DNA of 64,000 nt from SG8-40 sp963792855 (GTDB lineage: Bacteria; Pseudomonadota; Gammaproteobacteria; Burkholderiales; Eutrophovitaceae): NCBI GenBank assembly GCA_963792855.1, contig CAWBXZ010000003.1, positions 124,001 to 188,000 on the forward strand, in the 5' to 3' direction. The first letter of the stretch is position 1, and the number at the start of each line of letters is the position of its first letter. The position numbers were made by a program, and so were the translations under genes. The notes below the pieces were generated by a model. The model had not been told where the DNA came from and did no database searches. It worked only from the letters and a program-made list of their open reading frames with translations. Of the stretch, positions 26,439 to 35,610 are shown piece by piece.

Positions 26439-27212
26439 ATGAGCTACCATCACTTGCTACTTGACGTCAGCCACCGGGTCGCAACCGTCACCATCAACCG
26501 CCCGGACAAGGGTAATGCGCTGGCGCCCGCAGTGCTGGGCGAAGTCACGGCCATGTTCAATGAACTGGGAGCGCGGGACGATGTCAACGTCATCGTGTTT
26601 ACAGGCGGCGAAAGGTATTTTTCAGCCGGTTTCGATCTTGACGAAATCCGCAAGCTGGAGAAGGTATCCAACGAAGCCTATACCGAACTGTTTCACCGCG
26701 CTTACCGGGCAATTCTGTTTTGCGAACAGCCGGTGATATGCGCAGTGGGCGGTGCCGCGATCGCCGGCGGATTCGATCTGACCATGATGTGCGACATCCG
26801 CTATGCCTCGAGCCGCGCAAAATTCGGTCAGCGCGAAATCGTGCTGTCATTGACGCCGATCATGGACCCGCTTTGGCGCATCATCGGCATGGGCCGCGCC
26901 AGGGAGGTCGCGCTCACCGGCCGGATTTACGATGCGGCGGAAGCCGAACGCATGGGTTACGTCAGCAAGGTCTTTCCCGAAGGTGAACTCTTGTCCTCAG
27001 TCGCGTCCATTGCCAGAGAAATGGCCGGTTACGACCGTGGCTGCCTCGCCGAGACCAAGCGCCTGTCGAATCAGGTATTGAATCAGGATCTGGACAGCGC
27101 CATGCGTGTGCAGGAATGGTTGTTCCGTACCTATATTGGCTCGGAGGACAACCATCAGCGCATCGACGCACTGCAAGAACAGCTCGCCGAGGCCCGCAAG
27201 CGGCGCAAGTGA
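26439..27212 (+). CDS. Enoyl-CoA hydratase/isomerase family protein
   Basis: A 257-residue crotonase-fold protein acting on CoA thioesters. The oxyanion-hole elements FSAGFDLDEI and GGAAIAGGFDLTMMCD are present. At the place where hydratases carry a catalytic glutamate pair it reads KFGQREIVLSLTPIMDP, so typical hydratase chemistry is doubtful and the reaction cannot be named. The ATG at 26439 is chosen for the nearby AGGGA; an earlier in-frame ATG exists at 26406. No beta-oxidation operon surrounds it. Confidence 0.8.
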   Translation: MSYHHLLLDVSHRVATVTINRPDKGNALAPAVLGEVTAMFNELGARDDVNVIVFTGGERYFSAGFDLDEIRKLEKVSNEAYTELFHRAYRAILFCEQPVICAVGGAAIAGGFDLTMMCDIRYASSRAKFGQREIVLSLTPIMDPLWRIIGMGRAREVALTGRIYDAAEAERMGYVSKVFPEGELLSSVASIAREMAGYDRGCLAETKRLSNQVLNQDLDSAMRVQEWLFRTYIGSEDNHQRIDALQEQLAEARKRRK

Positions 27213-27419
27213 GATTCAGCCACCCCGTCGCTGAACAAAAGGTGGATTGCGCGCGCGCATCCCGGTCCGGGATGGCCCGGATCAACTCAGTGAATTGCGC
27301 TGCGCGGCACGATCGCCGGCACGCAAGTCCCGGCACTTGATTTCGGCCGCATGGGCCGCATGTAATCGCAGAGCGGAGCGCTCATCAGACCGTTAACTGC
27401 GTACCCTGGCTTGTTATCG

Positions 27420-28548
27420 ATGCGTAATAGACCGGATCTTTTCGTGTATCGCCTGATCTGGCTTACCCTCGCAGGCGCCGTGTTGATCGGGGTTTGGCGT
27501 TACCTGCCATCGCCCAAATGCCGCGGGCCTGCCCGACGTGACACCACGGCTGGTTGCGCCACGCGGCGACCTTGCCGCCGACGAGCAATCCAATATCGAG
27601 TTGTTCGAGAAAGCGCGCAATTCGGTTGTGTTCATCAGCACTCGCCGGCAGGTTCAGGATTTCTGGACACGTAACGTGCTTTCCGTGCCCCGCGGCAATG
27701 GCTCCGGCTTTATCTGGGATACGCACGGCCACATCGTCACCAATTTTCACGTACTCGAAGGGGCAAGCGAGGCTACGGTAAAACTTGCCGATGGACGCGA
27801 TTACAAGGCAGCACTGGTCGGCCTGAGCCACGCGCATGATATTGCCGTGCTCAGAATCGATGTCGGCGACCGGTATCCTCCTCCGGTGCCGCTCGGATCG
27901 AGCAGTGACCTGCGTGTCGGGCAAAGGGTGTTCGCCATCGGCAACCCCTTCGGGCTCGACTGGACGCTTACCACCGGAATAGTGTCCGCACTCGATCGCA
28001 GTCTTGCCTCCGAGAACGGCAGGAATATCGAACATCTGATTCAGACCGATGCGGCGATCAACCCGGGAAATTCCGGAGGTCCACTGCTGGATTCGGCGGG
28101 CCGGCTGATCGGTATCAATACGGCCATTTACAGCCCTTCCGGGGCGTCGGCAGGGATAGGATTCGCTGTGCCGGTGGACACGGTCAACCGTGTGGTACCG
28201 CAAATCATTCGCTATGGAAAATATATCCAGCCCGGCATAGGTATACGCGTCGACGAAGCCCTCAACCGCCGCCTTGCATCGGCGTTCGATGTCGAGGGCG
28301 TCGTAGTATTACAGGTCGAACGCGGTTCGGCGGCCGCGCACGCGGGCCTGCGAGGCGCCAGGGTCCGCCCGGACGGATTCGTTGTACCGGGCGACATCAT
28401 CGTCGCAGTCGAAGGAAAACCGGTGCCGTCGGTGGGAAAGCTGTTTGCGGCTTTCGACGACTACAGAATAGGCGACACCGTGAAAATATCCGTTCTTCGC
28501 AATGGTGAGATCGTCGACGTCGCGGTGCGACTCGAACCGGCAGAATAG
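27420..28548 (+). pseudogene. HtrA/DegS-like serine protease, frameshifted after the membrane anchor
   Basis: From 27538 (GTG) the frame encodes a trypsin-like domain and one PDZ domain. Numbered from that GTG, the catalytic triad is H71 (TNFHVLEG), D101 (HAHDIAVLRID) and S179 (NPGNSGGPLLD). The PDZ domain starts near residue 225. The expected N-terminal anchor (RLIWLTLAGAVLIGVW) is in another frame from the ATG at 27420. Removing one base in the CCCAAA run near 27508 joins them as YLPSPNAAGLPDVTPRL. Intact, it would be a periplasmic envelope stress protease of about 375 residues anchored in the inner membrane. Unrepaired, the protease would lack its export signal. Confidence 0.85.
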
Positions 28549-28713
28549 CCTGTGGGACTTGTTGCGGGTTGCGGCAGCGCGCCGTGGAAACACGCTTCCA
28601 GGCCTGGAGATGGTGACGTGAGGCACGGTGTGCTCCGACCGGCGCCTTCATATCGGTTTATGATCCGGGATGTTTCAAATGAGGCTTTCCGGGCAGATGC
28701 GAGGACATGCGAT

Positions 28714-29514
28714 ATGAGGGCACGATTCCTGAGGCTGGTTGCATTGCTTGTGGCCTGCTCGCTGGGAGCAGCAGAAGGATATGCTGCCGAGCCAGACGAG
28801 AATGCGAATTGGTTGCAACTTAAACCTTTGCTGTTTGGTGAGCGGACCATTCACACGCATGCAACCGACGTGCTGCAGTTATACGTCAACCAACGCGCAG
28901 ACGACGCTGCCGTGGTACCGGTTATGGTGCGCACCTATATCAACCAGAAGCCGGATCGCTATATCAAACATATTTACGTAATCATCGATGAAAACCCTTC
29001 GCCGTTTGGCGTCAAGTTCACGATGACGCCTCAGAGCGGCCGCGCGGATATTGAAACTCGCGTGCGCATGGAAAGCTCGTCACCGATTCGTGCCATTGCC
29101 GAGATGAATGACGGTTCGCTCTGGATGGATAGCGCCATGGTCTTTGGCGCAGGCGGTTGTTCAGCACCGATATCGGGCGGCCCGGTAGACCCCTCGCTCG
29201 GCAAGATGCGCCTGAGCATGGACAACATGCTCAGTGAAGCGGGCGAACCCGTTCCCGCCCAATTGATGATCAAGCACCCGCAAATCACCGGGATGTCAAC
29301 CAATGTCATTCTCGAACCGCATTTCGTACGTCAGGTAAATGTCTACTACGCCGAGCAGCTCGTCATGTCGGCCGACGTCGATTTTACGATCAGCGAGAAT
29401 CCGGTGTTCCGCTTCTACTTCCTGCCCGAGGGCGACGGGGAATTGCGCGCCGAAGTTGTCGACTCCAGTGACTTGCGATTCGAGCAGCGGATCACCGTAA
29501 CAACGATCAAATAA
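28714..29514 (+). CDS. SoxYZ-like carrier protein (quinoprotein dehydrogenase-associated type)
   Basis: A 266-residue exported protein. A signal peptide is visible (MRARFLRLVALLVACSLGAA then EGYAAEPDE), followed by a SoxY-like domain with the carrier-arm motif AGGCSAPISGG near its end and a SoxZ-like domain (MIKHPQITGMST, FRFYFLPEGDGELRAEVVDS). SoxYZ carries sulfur intermediates on a C-terminal cysteine. This fused type usually sits next to PQQ-dependent dehydrogenases, but none is here. The ATG at 28714 is chosen because the signal peptide begins there. Its partner is unknown. Confidence 0.8.
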   Translation: MRARFLRLVALLVACSLGAAEGYAAEPDENANWLQLKPLLFGERTIHTHATDVLQLYVNQRADDAAVVPVMVRTYINQKPDRYIKHIYVIIDENPSPFGVKFTMTPQSGRADIETRVRMESSSPIRAIAEMNDGSLWMDSAMVFGAGGCSAPISGGPVDPSLGKMRLSMDNMLSEAGEPVPAQLMIKHPQITGMSTNVILEPHFVRQVNVYYAEQLVMSADVDFTISENPVFRFYFLPEGDGELRAEVVDSSDLRFEQRITVTTIK

Positions 29515-29520
29515 AGCGGG

Positions 29521-30423
29521 TCAGTTCCTGTAACAGCCGCGCTCTACTTCGTCGAGCAACGACAGTGCTGATGGCGACCAACCGAGTTCCTGGCGCGCTC
29601 GCACCGCGCGCACACGGCTGTTGGAGCCCATGGTGTAGCGCGCCCCGCCCTCGCCCCACTCGGCGACAGCATCTTCGACGCTCATGCTCTGCGTGCGCCC
29701 CCCGTAGCCCAGCATTCGGCTCACCGCCTCGGCGAGTTCCCGCATCGAGTTCTCACCATTCTCGGCGTAATAAAACGCGCCGCCCGGCGCCTTCTCCAGT
29801 GCGCGCAGATACAAATCGACAAGATCATTGATGTGCACGTTGGACCAGATGTTCTCGCCCGGTCCGATATGGCGCCCGACACCATGCTTTTTCGCCAGGT
29901 CGATCATCCACGGCACCTGCATGCTGTCAGCTGACGCACCGAGCCCGATTCCGTATATCAGCGACGGACAGATCACCATGGTGCGCAGCTTCTCATTCGA
30001 TGCAGCAAGCACTGCGTCGTTGAGAGCCACACGCCCGGCGCGCAACGGCAAGGGGTCAACCGGAGTGGTCTCTTCGTAGATCTTGCCCGGATACTCTCCA
30101 TCGGCAAGATCGGCAACAATGCTGGTACCGCTGGACTGCACGAACGTCTTGCTGCTGCCTTGCATGGTATTGAGAAACACATCGACGACATCCCGATTAT
30201 CGGAATTCGCGATATTGATGACTGCATCGGAGGCGTCTGCGGCTCGCTCCAGCACTTCGGAATTGCCCAGGTCCCCGATTACCGGCTCGATTCCGAACGG
30301 CTCCACTTCCCGCGCCCGAGCTTCATTGCGCACCAGCCCGGCCACTTTATGTCCGGCCTTGATAAGGGTTACGGCAACCGACCCGCCAATGTACCCGGCT
30401 GCGCCGGTGATGAATACGTTCAT
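29521..30423 (-). CDS. NAD-dependent epimerase/dehydratase family protein
   Basis: A 300-residue extended short-chain dehydrogenase with an N-terminal Rossmann motif (ITGAAGYIGGSVA) and a nucleotide-sugar-epimerase-like layout (NIWSNVHINDLVDLYLRALE). The usual YxxxK is not obvious at its expected place, where it reads LRAGRVALND, so the catalytic machinery may be changed, as in atypical SDRs. Substrate not inferable. It converges on the SoxYZ-like gene with six bases between stops. Confidence 0.75.
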   Translation of the reverse strand: MNVFITGAAGYIGGSVAVTLIKAGHKVAGLVRNEARAREVEPFGIEPVIGDLGNSEVLERAADASDAVINIANSDNRDVVDVFLNTMQGSSKTFVQSSGTSIVADLADGEYPGKIYEETTPVDPLPLRAGRVALNDAVLAASNEKLRTMVICPSLIYGIGLGASADSMQVPWMIDLAKKHGVGRHIGPGENIWSNVHINDLVDLYLRALEKAPGGAFYYAENGENSMRELAEAVSRMLGYGGRTQSMSVEDAVAEWGEGGARYTMGSNSRVRAVRARQELGWSPSALSLLDEVERGCYRN

Positions 30424-30491
30424 GCTTCTCCCCTTGTGAATGCAACTTCACCAACAATGCGCGCCTGCACGGCGATCAACTGACGCGCGGG

Positions 30492-31060
30492 TCAATTATG
30501 CTCCGATACCAGCGCCGCTTCGATGCGACCGGCAATGGTCTGCAGCGACTCGAACGTATCGATGTCATGGCTCAGCAACGGCAGGTCAAGCTTTGCCTGC
30601 TTCGGAAACTCCGCATCAATCCGCGCCCGGTATTGTCGTTGCTGTTCGAGACGCCCCTGGAAGAATGGATCGCTCACCGAGTCCGGCAATATCTTGTTGA
30701 TGACGAGTGTGCCGACGTGAAGGTCATACTGTGCCAGATGGTCAATCCCCTTCCGCGTCTCGGCAATCGGCAGAAATTCCGGCACCAGAACGAAAACAAA
30801 CACAGCGCCGGCAGCCAGCCCCAGTACAGCGCGATCGCCGGCCCAACGATCGGCGCAGCACCCGCGACTGACGTAAAGTGATGGCCCCACAGTACCCACT
30901 TCTGAGTCGGCACAAAGTCGACCCCATCGTTGAACTGGTGCGCCGGTGTTACATATTCGGGGTCGAGACGATAAATTCTCTCGGCGATGTATTTCGAATA
31001 GAAGCGGTATCCCAGGAAGAAAACCACCAGGCCGAAGACGGCCAGCCAGATCGCGCTCAT
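30492..31060 (-). pseudogene. Chimeric remnant: CstA N-terminus joined to ArsA-like ATPase C-terminus
   Basis: From 31060 the frame reads as the first 80-90 residues of carbon starvation protein CstA (MSAIWLAVFGLVVFFLGYRF, then GHHFTSVAGAAPIVGPAIA and GWLPAL). At about 30795-30815 this breaks off. In another frame the rest reads as the C-terminal third of an ArsA-like anion-transporting ATPase (FVLVPEFLPIAETRKG, DPFFQGRLEQQRQY, PLLSHDIDTFESL), ending at 30492. About 600 residues of CstA and the ArsA P-loop half are missing. This looks like a deletion between two same-strand genes; neither part can function. Confidence 0.85.
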
Positions 31061-31223
31061 ACCGGTCTCCTCGTTATCAGTATTCGGTGCGTCGCAGTCG
31101 GTTATCGTCGATTCACGGCCTTGTGCACAGACGTGGTCGCAGCCTACGTGCGGCCACTCCGGCCTGCAATCGACTGCCGCAAAGTATACGCCCCCGGGAA
31201 ACCGCCGGGTGACGTTGGTGGGA

Positions 31224-31820
31224 CTACTTCCGGAATATCAACAAGCGGTTGTTCGCAGGCATGGCGTGATCGCACTGGAGCGTCATCGAACTGCGTTGCG
31301 CCAGGTCCCGCACGTCTTCGAAGTCACGGATGCCGCTGTCCGGGTTTTGCGCGCGTAGCGAAGCATCGAACCGGGCATTCGACTCCGACGTGTGTCTTGC
31401 GTCATATCTGAACGGCCCGTAAACGCAGAACAATCCGTTCGCATCCAGCACCCGTGAAACACCGCTGAACATGTTCTGCACGCTCGACCACGCCATGATA
31501 TGCAACGTATTTGCAGTGAACGCCGCGCCAACGCGCTGTGCGGGCCAGGCAGGCTGGTCCACGTCAAGATGCAGCGGCGGTAACACGTTGGGCAGTGCAG
31601 CCTCCTCGAGCCACCGTTCGATTCCCTGATGATTCTCTTGAAGATCCGATGTTTGCCACACCAGATGCGGCAAACGCGCTCCAAAAAAAATGGCATGCTG
31701 TCCGGTGCCACTGCCAATTTCGAGCACGGATCTGGTTTCTTGCAGCAAAGGTACCAGCAGCTGCGCGATCGGCTCACTATTTCGAGCGCAAGCTGGCGAA
31801 AATGGTTTCCCGGAATTCAC
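31224..31820 (-). CDS. DUF938 class I SAM-dependent methyltransferase
   Basis: A 198-residue protein with the DUF938 start (FSPACARNSEPIAQLL) and an S-adenosylmethionine-binding motif I (VLEIGSGTGQHAIFF). Further family blocks are LHLDVDQPAWP and FTANTLHIMAW. The substrate of DUF938 methyltransferases is unknown. It overlaps the patatin stop by one base and is likely cotranscribed. Confidence 0.88.
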   Translation of the reverse strand: MNSGKPFSPACARNSEPIAQLLVPLLQETRSVLEIGSGTGQHAIFFGARLPHLVWQTSDLQENHQGIERWLEEAALPNVLPPLHLDVDQPAWPAQRVGAAFTANTLHIMAWSSVQNMFSGVSRVLDANGLFCVYGPFRYDARHTSESNARFDASLRAQNPDSGIRDFEDVRDLAQRSSMTLQCDHAMPANNRLLIFRK

Positions 31821-32990
31821 TATCTGGCAGTCCGCGAACCGACTCCGAGAAACTGGACGACCTCGTCGCGCCGCGCCATCGTGTCACGATAGCCGAGGTC
31901 AATCAGTGCGCGACAGTAACTTTTTTCAAACAGCAGATAACTGACAAGCGTCCCGCCTCCCCGGCGCATCCCACCGATCAGCGACATCAGCAAGCGTACC
32001 GCGATTGGCAGCGCTTTCGCGTGTTTCGTCGCCAACGCGCCAAGATCCTCCGAAGGGCGCATGACCAGGACTTCGACTTCGCGAAGCTGAAACAGATCCG
32101 GATCACGGCTCTCGGGCGGCATCAGCCGCAACGTGCGATTGATCCGCTGCAGTCTCTCGACATCGGTTTCGAGCCCATCGAGAAAAATACTGTTCAGCGC
32201 GTGTCCGGCAACTTGCGCCAGTGATGGATAGGCATCGCTGTTGACCCGTTCACGCTCCTCGGTCAACTGCCGGCCGACGCTGATGACGAAAACCCGCTGC
32301 GCGCCCAGGTGCAGGGCCGGGCTCACGGGTGCCATCTGACGCATCGAACCATCCCCAAAGTATTCGCCGCCAATTCGCACCGGCGGAAAAATGAACGGCA
32401 ATGCGCTGGATGCGAGCAGATGCTCAGCCCCTATTTGCGCGCGAACACCGACGCGCCGGGCGCGCCGCCAACCAGAGAGAAGGTCGTTGCCCTGATAGAA
32501 ACTGATCGATTCACCTGTGCTGTAGGACGATGCCGAAATGGCAAAAGCACGCAGCGCTCCGGTGCCGATCATGCCGCCCAGTTCATGCAGAGTCCAGACG
32601 CTCCTGCAGCAACTGGCGCAGCGGCGTGTTATCGAGTAACGCGACCGGTTGTTTGCGGCCCAGACGCCGTAACAGCGGCTCGAGTAACCAACGCAGCCCT
32701 GTCGACGCTATGCCGACAGGATCCGAACGATATACCTGGTTCGCGCGAAAGTTGCGCCAAACCAGCTGCAGGCGGCGCACCGCACGGTGGAAATCGTTGG
32801 CGCCCGCGGCAACCGCGGCAGCGTTGATCCCCCCGGCCGATGTGCCGCAAACAATCGGAAAAGGGTTGGATATACCGTGCGGGAGAATATGTGCCAATGC
32901 CCGCAGCACGCCGACCTGATAGGCGGCACGAGCGCCACCGCCGGTCAATACCAGGGCAGTATAGGAGTTTTCGCGAGCAGCTTCCGTCAC
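31820..32990 (-). pseudogene. Patatin-like phospholipase, frameshifted
   Basis: The N-terminal part (32990 to 32583) has the oxyanion motif TGGGARAAYQVGVLRAL and nucleophile GTSAGG. The C-terminal part (32572 to 31820) has the catalytic aspartate in GEYFGDGSMRQ, the DGS/DGG motif of the Ser-Asp dyad. The frames part near 32580: an alternative frame reads HELGGMIGTGALRAF into the second part, whereas the first frame ends after ERLDSA. One indel restores about 385 residues, typical of cytoplasmic RssA/patatin esterases. As sequenced, the dyad is split. Confidence 0.85.
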
Positions 32991-33026
32991 AAGGTCAGGA
33001 ACGCTCCGTGAAACATCGCTGCGACG

Positions 33027-33296
33027 TCAGCCGTCTGATGCGCCCGACGCCGGATCGACCTCGGGCCGTACGGTTTCGAGCGCATCACGCAACGTCTCTT
33101 CCGGCAAGGCGTTCAGTGCGTGCGCAAGCACATCGGCCGATGTATACGTCTCTTCCGGCAACACCGAACTGTCAAGATGCGCGACAAATACCGCCGCCGC
33201 TCCAACTGTGCGAAGCAGGCCGTCGCGCTCCCCCATCAGCATCTCGATCTCGGTGCGCAGCATCGAGACTTCTTCTTCGTTGATTTCCGTGTTCAT
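33027..33296 (-). CDS. Small acidic hypothetical protein
   Basis: An 89-residue soluble protein, acidic, with a predicted coiled N-terminal helix (NEEEVSMLRTEIEMLMGERD) and a second helical part (SADVLAHALNALPEETLRD). I do not recognise a family. The start at 33296 has a good ribosome site (GGAGAT) eight bases upstream. It lies just upstream of the patatin gene on the same strand. Confidence 0.6.
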   Translation of the reverse strand: MNTEINEEEVSMLRTEIEMLMGERDGLLRTVGAAAVFVAHLDSSVLPEETYTSADVLAHALNALPEETLRDALETVRPEVDPASGASDG

Positions 33297-33359
33297 CTGA
33301 TCTCCGTTAGCGATGCGCCTCATGTTGCCACAACGCATTTGATGTTGCTGGCATTTCAA

Positions 33360-34015
33360 TAGCAGTCGGGCTTGTATTCCTCAACAAGACACTAAGGTGT
33401 CAGGCTGCTTGCTGCATGACAGCCTTTGCATGCACTCGACCTATGCAAGAATCGCGCTCGCCATCGGCAATCGTTCATGCTGCCGGTGCTCTCATCGCGC
33501 TGTGACCGGTCCTGATTTTGTCTGGACTGGCGCGGCAAACTGTCGTACCCGAGCAGACCGGGCAGGTCGATATCGCCGCCCTCCCGCCATGACAACTGCC
33601 GCCAACGGCAGCCAATCGACAAGACCTGGAACAGCCGCATTACTGGCATGGCAATGCCTGTTCGTCGTCCCCTCGGCACTACCGCCGGCGGACATGAGTT
33701 CATTTGTAGCAGTGACAGGCGCCGGGTTCCTGCCTGCTTTCCGGGCACAGGCCAGGTCCGCGCTCACCGGGAATCGATTACAATCTGCAGGTGTCCGGCA
33801 ACAACAGCAGTCACACGTTCCTGACGCAGTACCGGCGGACTGGGTTGATCGGTCTGGCCCATCCGAACTGACGCAGTGCCAATGAATTCCAACGACTCCA
33901 GACGCTTTTCGCTGCTTTGCGCATGCCTGCTAGCGCTCATGGCAGCAGGCGCGTTGCTTCAGTCGAAAAATGCCTGAATGAAAACTTATTACACACACGA
34001 ACGGGAAGCAGATCG
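33360..34015. other. Gap without a supported gene
   Basis: About 650 bases. Several frames are open but none shows domain or export features I trust. A tiny ORF at 33882-33977 encodes 31 residues with a hydrophobic middle (LLCACLLALMAAGALL), possibly a remnant signal or lipoprotein start. TACAAT near 33777 could be a -10 element. Nothing else seen. Confidence 0.4.
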
Positions 34016-34636
34016 ATGATTCCGGCGGCAGAGGCGCTCGAACGCCTGAAACAGGGTAATCACCGTTTTGTGGCGAGCTTGCGTGACGAGCAAACACTGA
34101 CCAGTCCGGTCCGTCGCAACGAACTGGTCGCCGAACAACAACCGTTCGCCATTATTCTCGGCTGTTCGGATTCACGCGTACCCGCTGAAATCGTCTTCGA
34201 CCAGGGCGTGGGAGACCTGTTCGTAATCCGCGTGGCTGGAAACATCGTCGCGCCCTCGCAGGTAGGCAGTGTTGAATTTGCTGCCGAGCGTTTCGGCACG
34301 CAACTTGTCGTGGTGCTGGGTCATTCCATGTGCGGCGCAATTCAGGCGACGCTCGAGGAACTCGGGCGGCCTTCCGATCGACAGTCGCCCAACCTGCGCT
34401 CCATCGTCGATCGCGTCCGGCCTGCCGTCGAACCCTTGCTCGAAACCGAGCTCACGAAGTCACCTGATGCTTTGTTGAAACAGGCTGTCAGGGCCAATAT
34501 CCGCGCTTCGGCAAGTCACCTCAGGCACGGTTCCCGGATTCTCGAGCAGTTCATTGCGCAGCGACGCGTCAGTGTCGTGGGCGCCGAGTATTCAGTGGAA
34601 ACAGGCGAAGTCGATTTCTTTGACGGCTTGTTGTAG
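34016..34636 (+). CDS. Beta-class carbonic anhydrase
   Basis: A 206-residue enzyme interconverting CO2 and bicarbonate. Zinc ligands and active residues are clear: C50, D52 and R54 in GCSDSRVPAE, then H103 and C106 in GHSMCGAI. It also has the conserved IRVAGNI block. The ATG at 34016 gives the family-typical start (alternative starts upstream add an unrelated extension). It stands alone. Confidence 0.93.
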   Translation: MIPAAEALERLKQGNHRFVASLRDEQTLTSPVRRNELVAEQQPFAIILGCSDSRVPAEIVFDQGVGDLFVIRVAGNIVAPSQVGSVEFAAERFGTQLVVVLGHSMCGAIQATLEELGRPSDRQSPNLRSIVDRVRPAVEPLLETELTKSPDALLKQAVRANIRASASHLRHGSRILEQFIAQRRVSVVGAEYSVETGEVDFFDGLL

Positions 34637-34755
34637 CCTCGCCAGCCTTAGCCCCGATAGCAACACGCCGGCCGATTCGGACAGTATTTTCGAAACTGCC
34701 GGTGCGGCGTTTGTTATAGGCAAAATTGGCAGCCGCACCGAGGCCGGCCTGGCCT

Positions 34756-35103
34756 CTAGTGAAGGTGGGCAACCCGCGTATCGGCACGATCTCCGGCGGC
34801 CAGGTGTAATGCGATCAGTTGCGTACCGAGCATGGTGATCGAACCGGTCAGCCGGTTATTGCCCGTTTCGCTGAATTCGAACTCGTAGACACGCCGAACT
34901 CGCAAGCGCCCGTCCGATGCGCGGCTAATACCCATCTTTTTCATTGCCACGGTCCAGTCAAGGAACTGCACGCCTTCAGCGTCACAGGCACGCCGCCCGG
35001 CATCCAGGGCCGACTCTCGGGCGCGCATGCTGTCAGCCCAAAGCCAGGTGCCAATCAGGAACAGAGTAAGCGCGGAAAGTTCGACAATCATGGTCTTGTC
35101 CAT
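34756..35103 (-). CDS. DUF3301 domain protein
   Basis: A 115-residue protein with one N-terminal membrane segment (LSALTLFLIGTWLWAD) and a small domain with FLDWTVAMKK and RLRVRRVYEFEFSETG, matching DUF3301. Function unknown. It is 15 bases after ybaK and probably the last gene of a NUDIX-ybaK-DUF3301 operon. Confidence 0.85.
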   Translation of the reverse strand: MDKTMIVELSALTLFLIGTWLWADSMRARESALDAGRRACDAEGVQFLDWTVAMKKMGISRASDGRLRVRRVYEFEFSETGNNRLTGSITMLGTQLIALHLAAGDRADTRVAHLH

Positions 35104-35118
35104 GCGCGCCGGTGCGGA

Positions 35119-35610
35119 TCAGACATTGGCGATTCCAATCTGCACCAACGTAGGCCCGAGGAGCTTAACCACGTCGGCCGGCAGCATTCCCACCAGATAG
35201 CCACGCTTGCCCCCATTGATGTATATCCGATCCATCTCCAGTATGGATTGCTCCATAAAGACGGGCATTTCCTTGCGCGTCCCGAACGGCGAGGTACCAC
35301 CAACAACGTAACCGGTGTGGCGATTTGCCGTTTCCGGGCTGCAGGGGGACACGGACTTCACACCCATAAGGCGTGCCAACTCCTTCGTCGAGACTTTCAG
35401 ATCGCCATGCATCAATACAATCAGCGGTCGCCCGGCCTCGTCTTCCATGATCAGGGTCTTGATAACGGCATGCTCTGGCACTGCGAGTTCACGCGCCGAC
35501 ACCGCTGTGCCGCCATGTTCCTCGTACTCATAGAGATGGTCGGTGAACCTGACCTTGTGCGCCCTCAGTGCGCGCACGGCGGCGGTAACCGGCGCCTTGA
35601 GCTTCGCCAT
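35119..35610 (-). CDS. ybaK: Cys-tRNA(Pro) deacylase YbaK
   Basis: A 163-residue trans-editing enzyme that hydrolyses Cys-tRNA(Pro). Family blocks are KTLIMEDEAGRPLIVLMHGD, VSTKELARLMG with the substrate-handling lysine, and GGTSPFGTRKEMPVFMEQS. The start ATG overlaps the NUDIX stop (TGATG). The size fits YbaK rather than the larger ProX. Confidence 0.93.
   Translation of the reverse strand: MAKLKAPVTAAVRALRAHKVRFTDHLYEYEEHGGTAVSARELAVPEHAVIKTLIMEDEAGRPLIVLMHGDLKVSTKELARLMGVKSVSPCSPETANRHTGYVVGGTSPFGTRKEMPVFMEQSILEMDRIYINGGKRGYLVGMLPADVVKLLGPTLVQIGIANV

Noticed and set aside
30492..31060. A genuine CstA-ArsA fusion protein
   Set aside because: The two parts are in different frames and each lacks its functional core, so a deletion scar or misassembly is more likely.
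33882..33977. 31-residue ORF with hydrophobic core before carbonic anhydrase
   Set aside because: Too short and without a ribosome site or homologue I can name; noted only within the gap entry.
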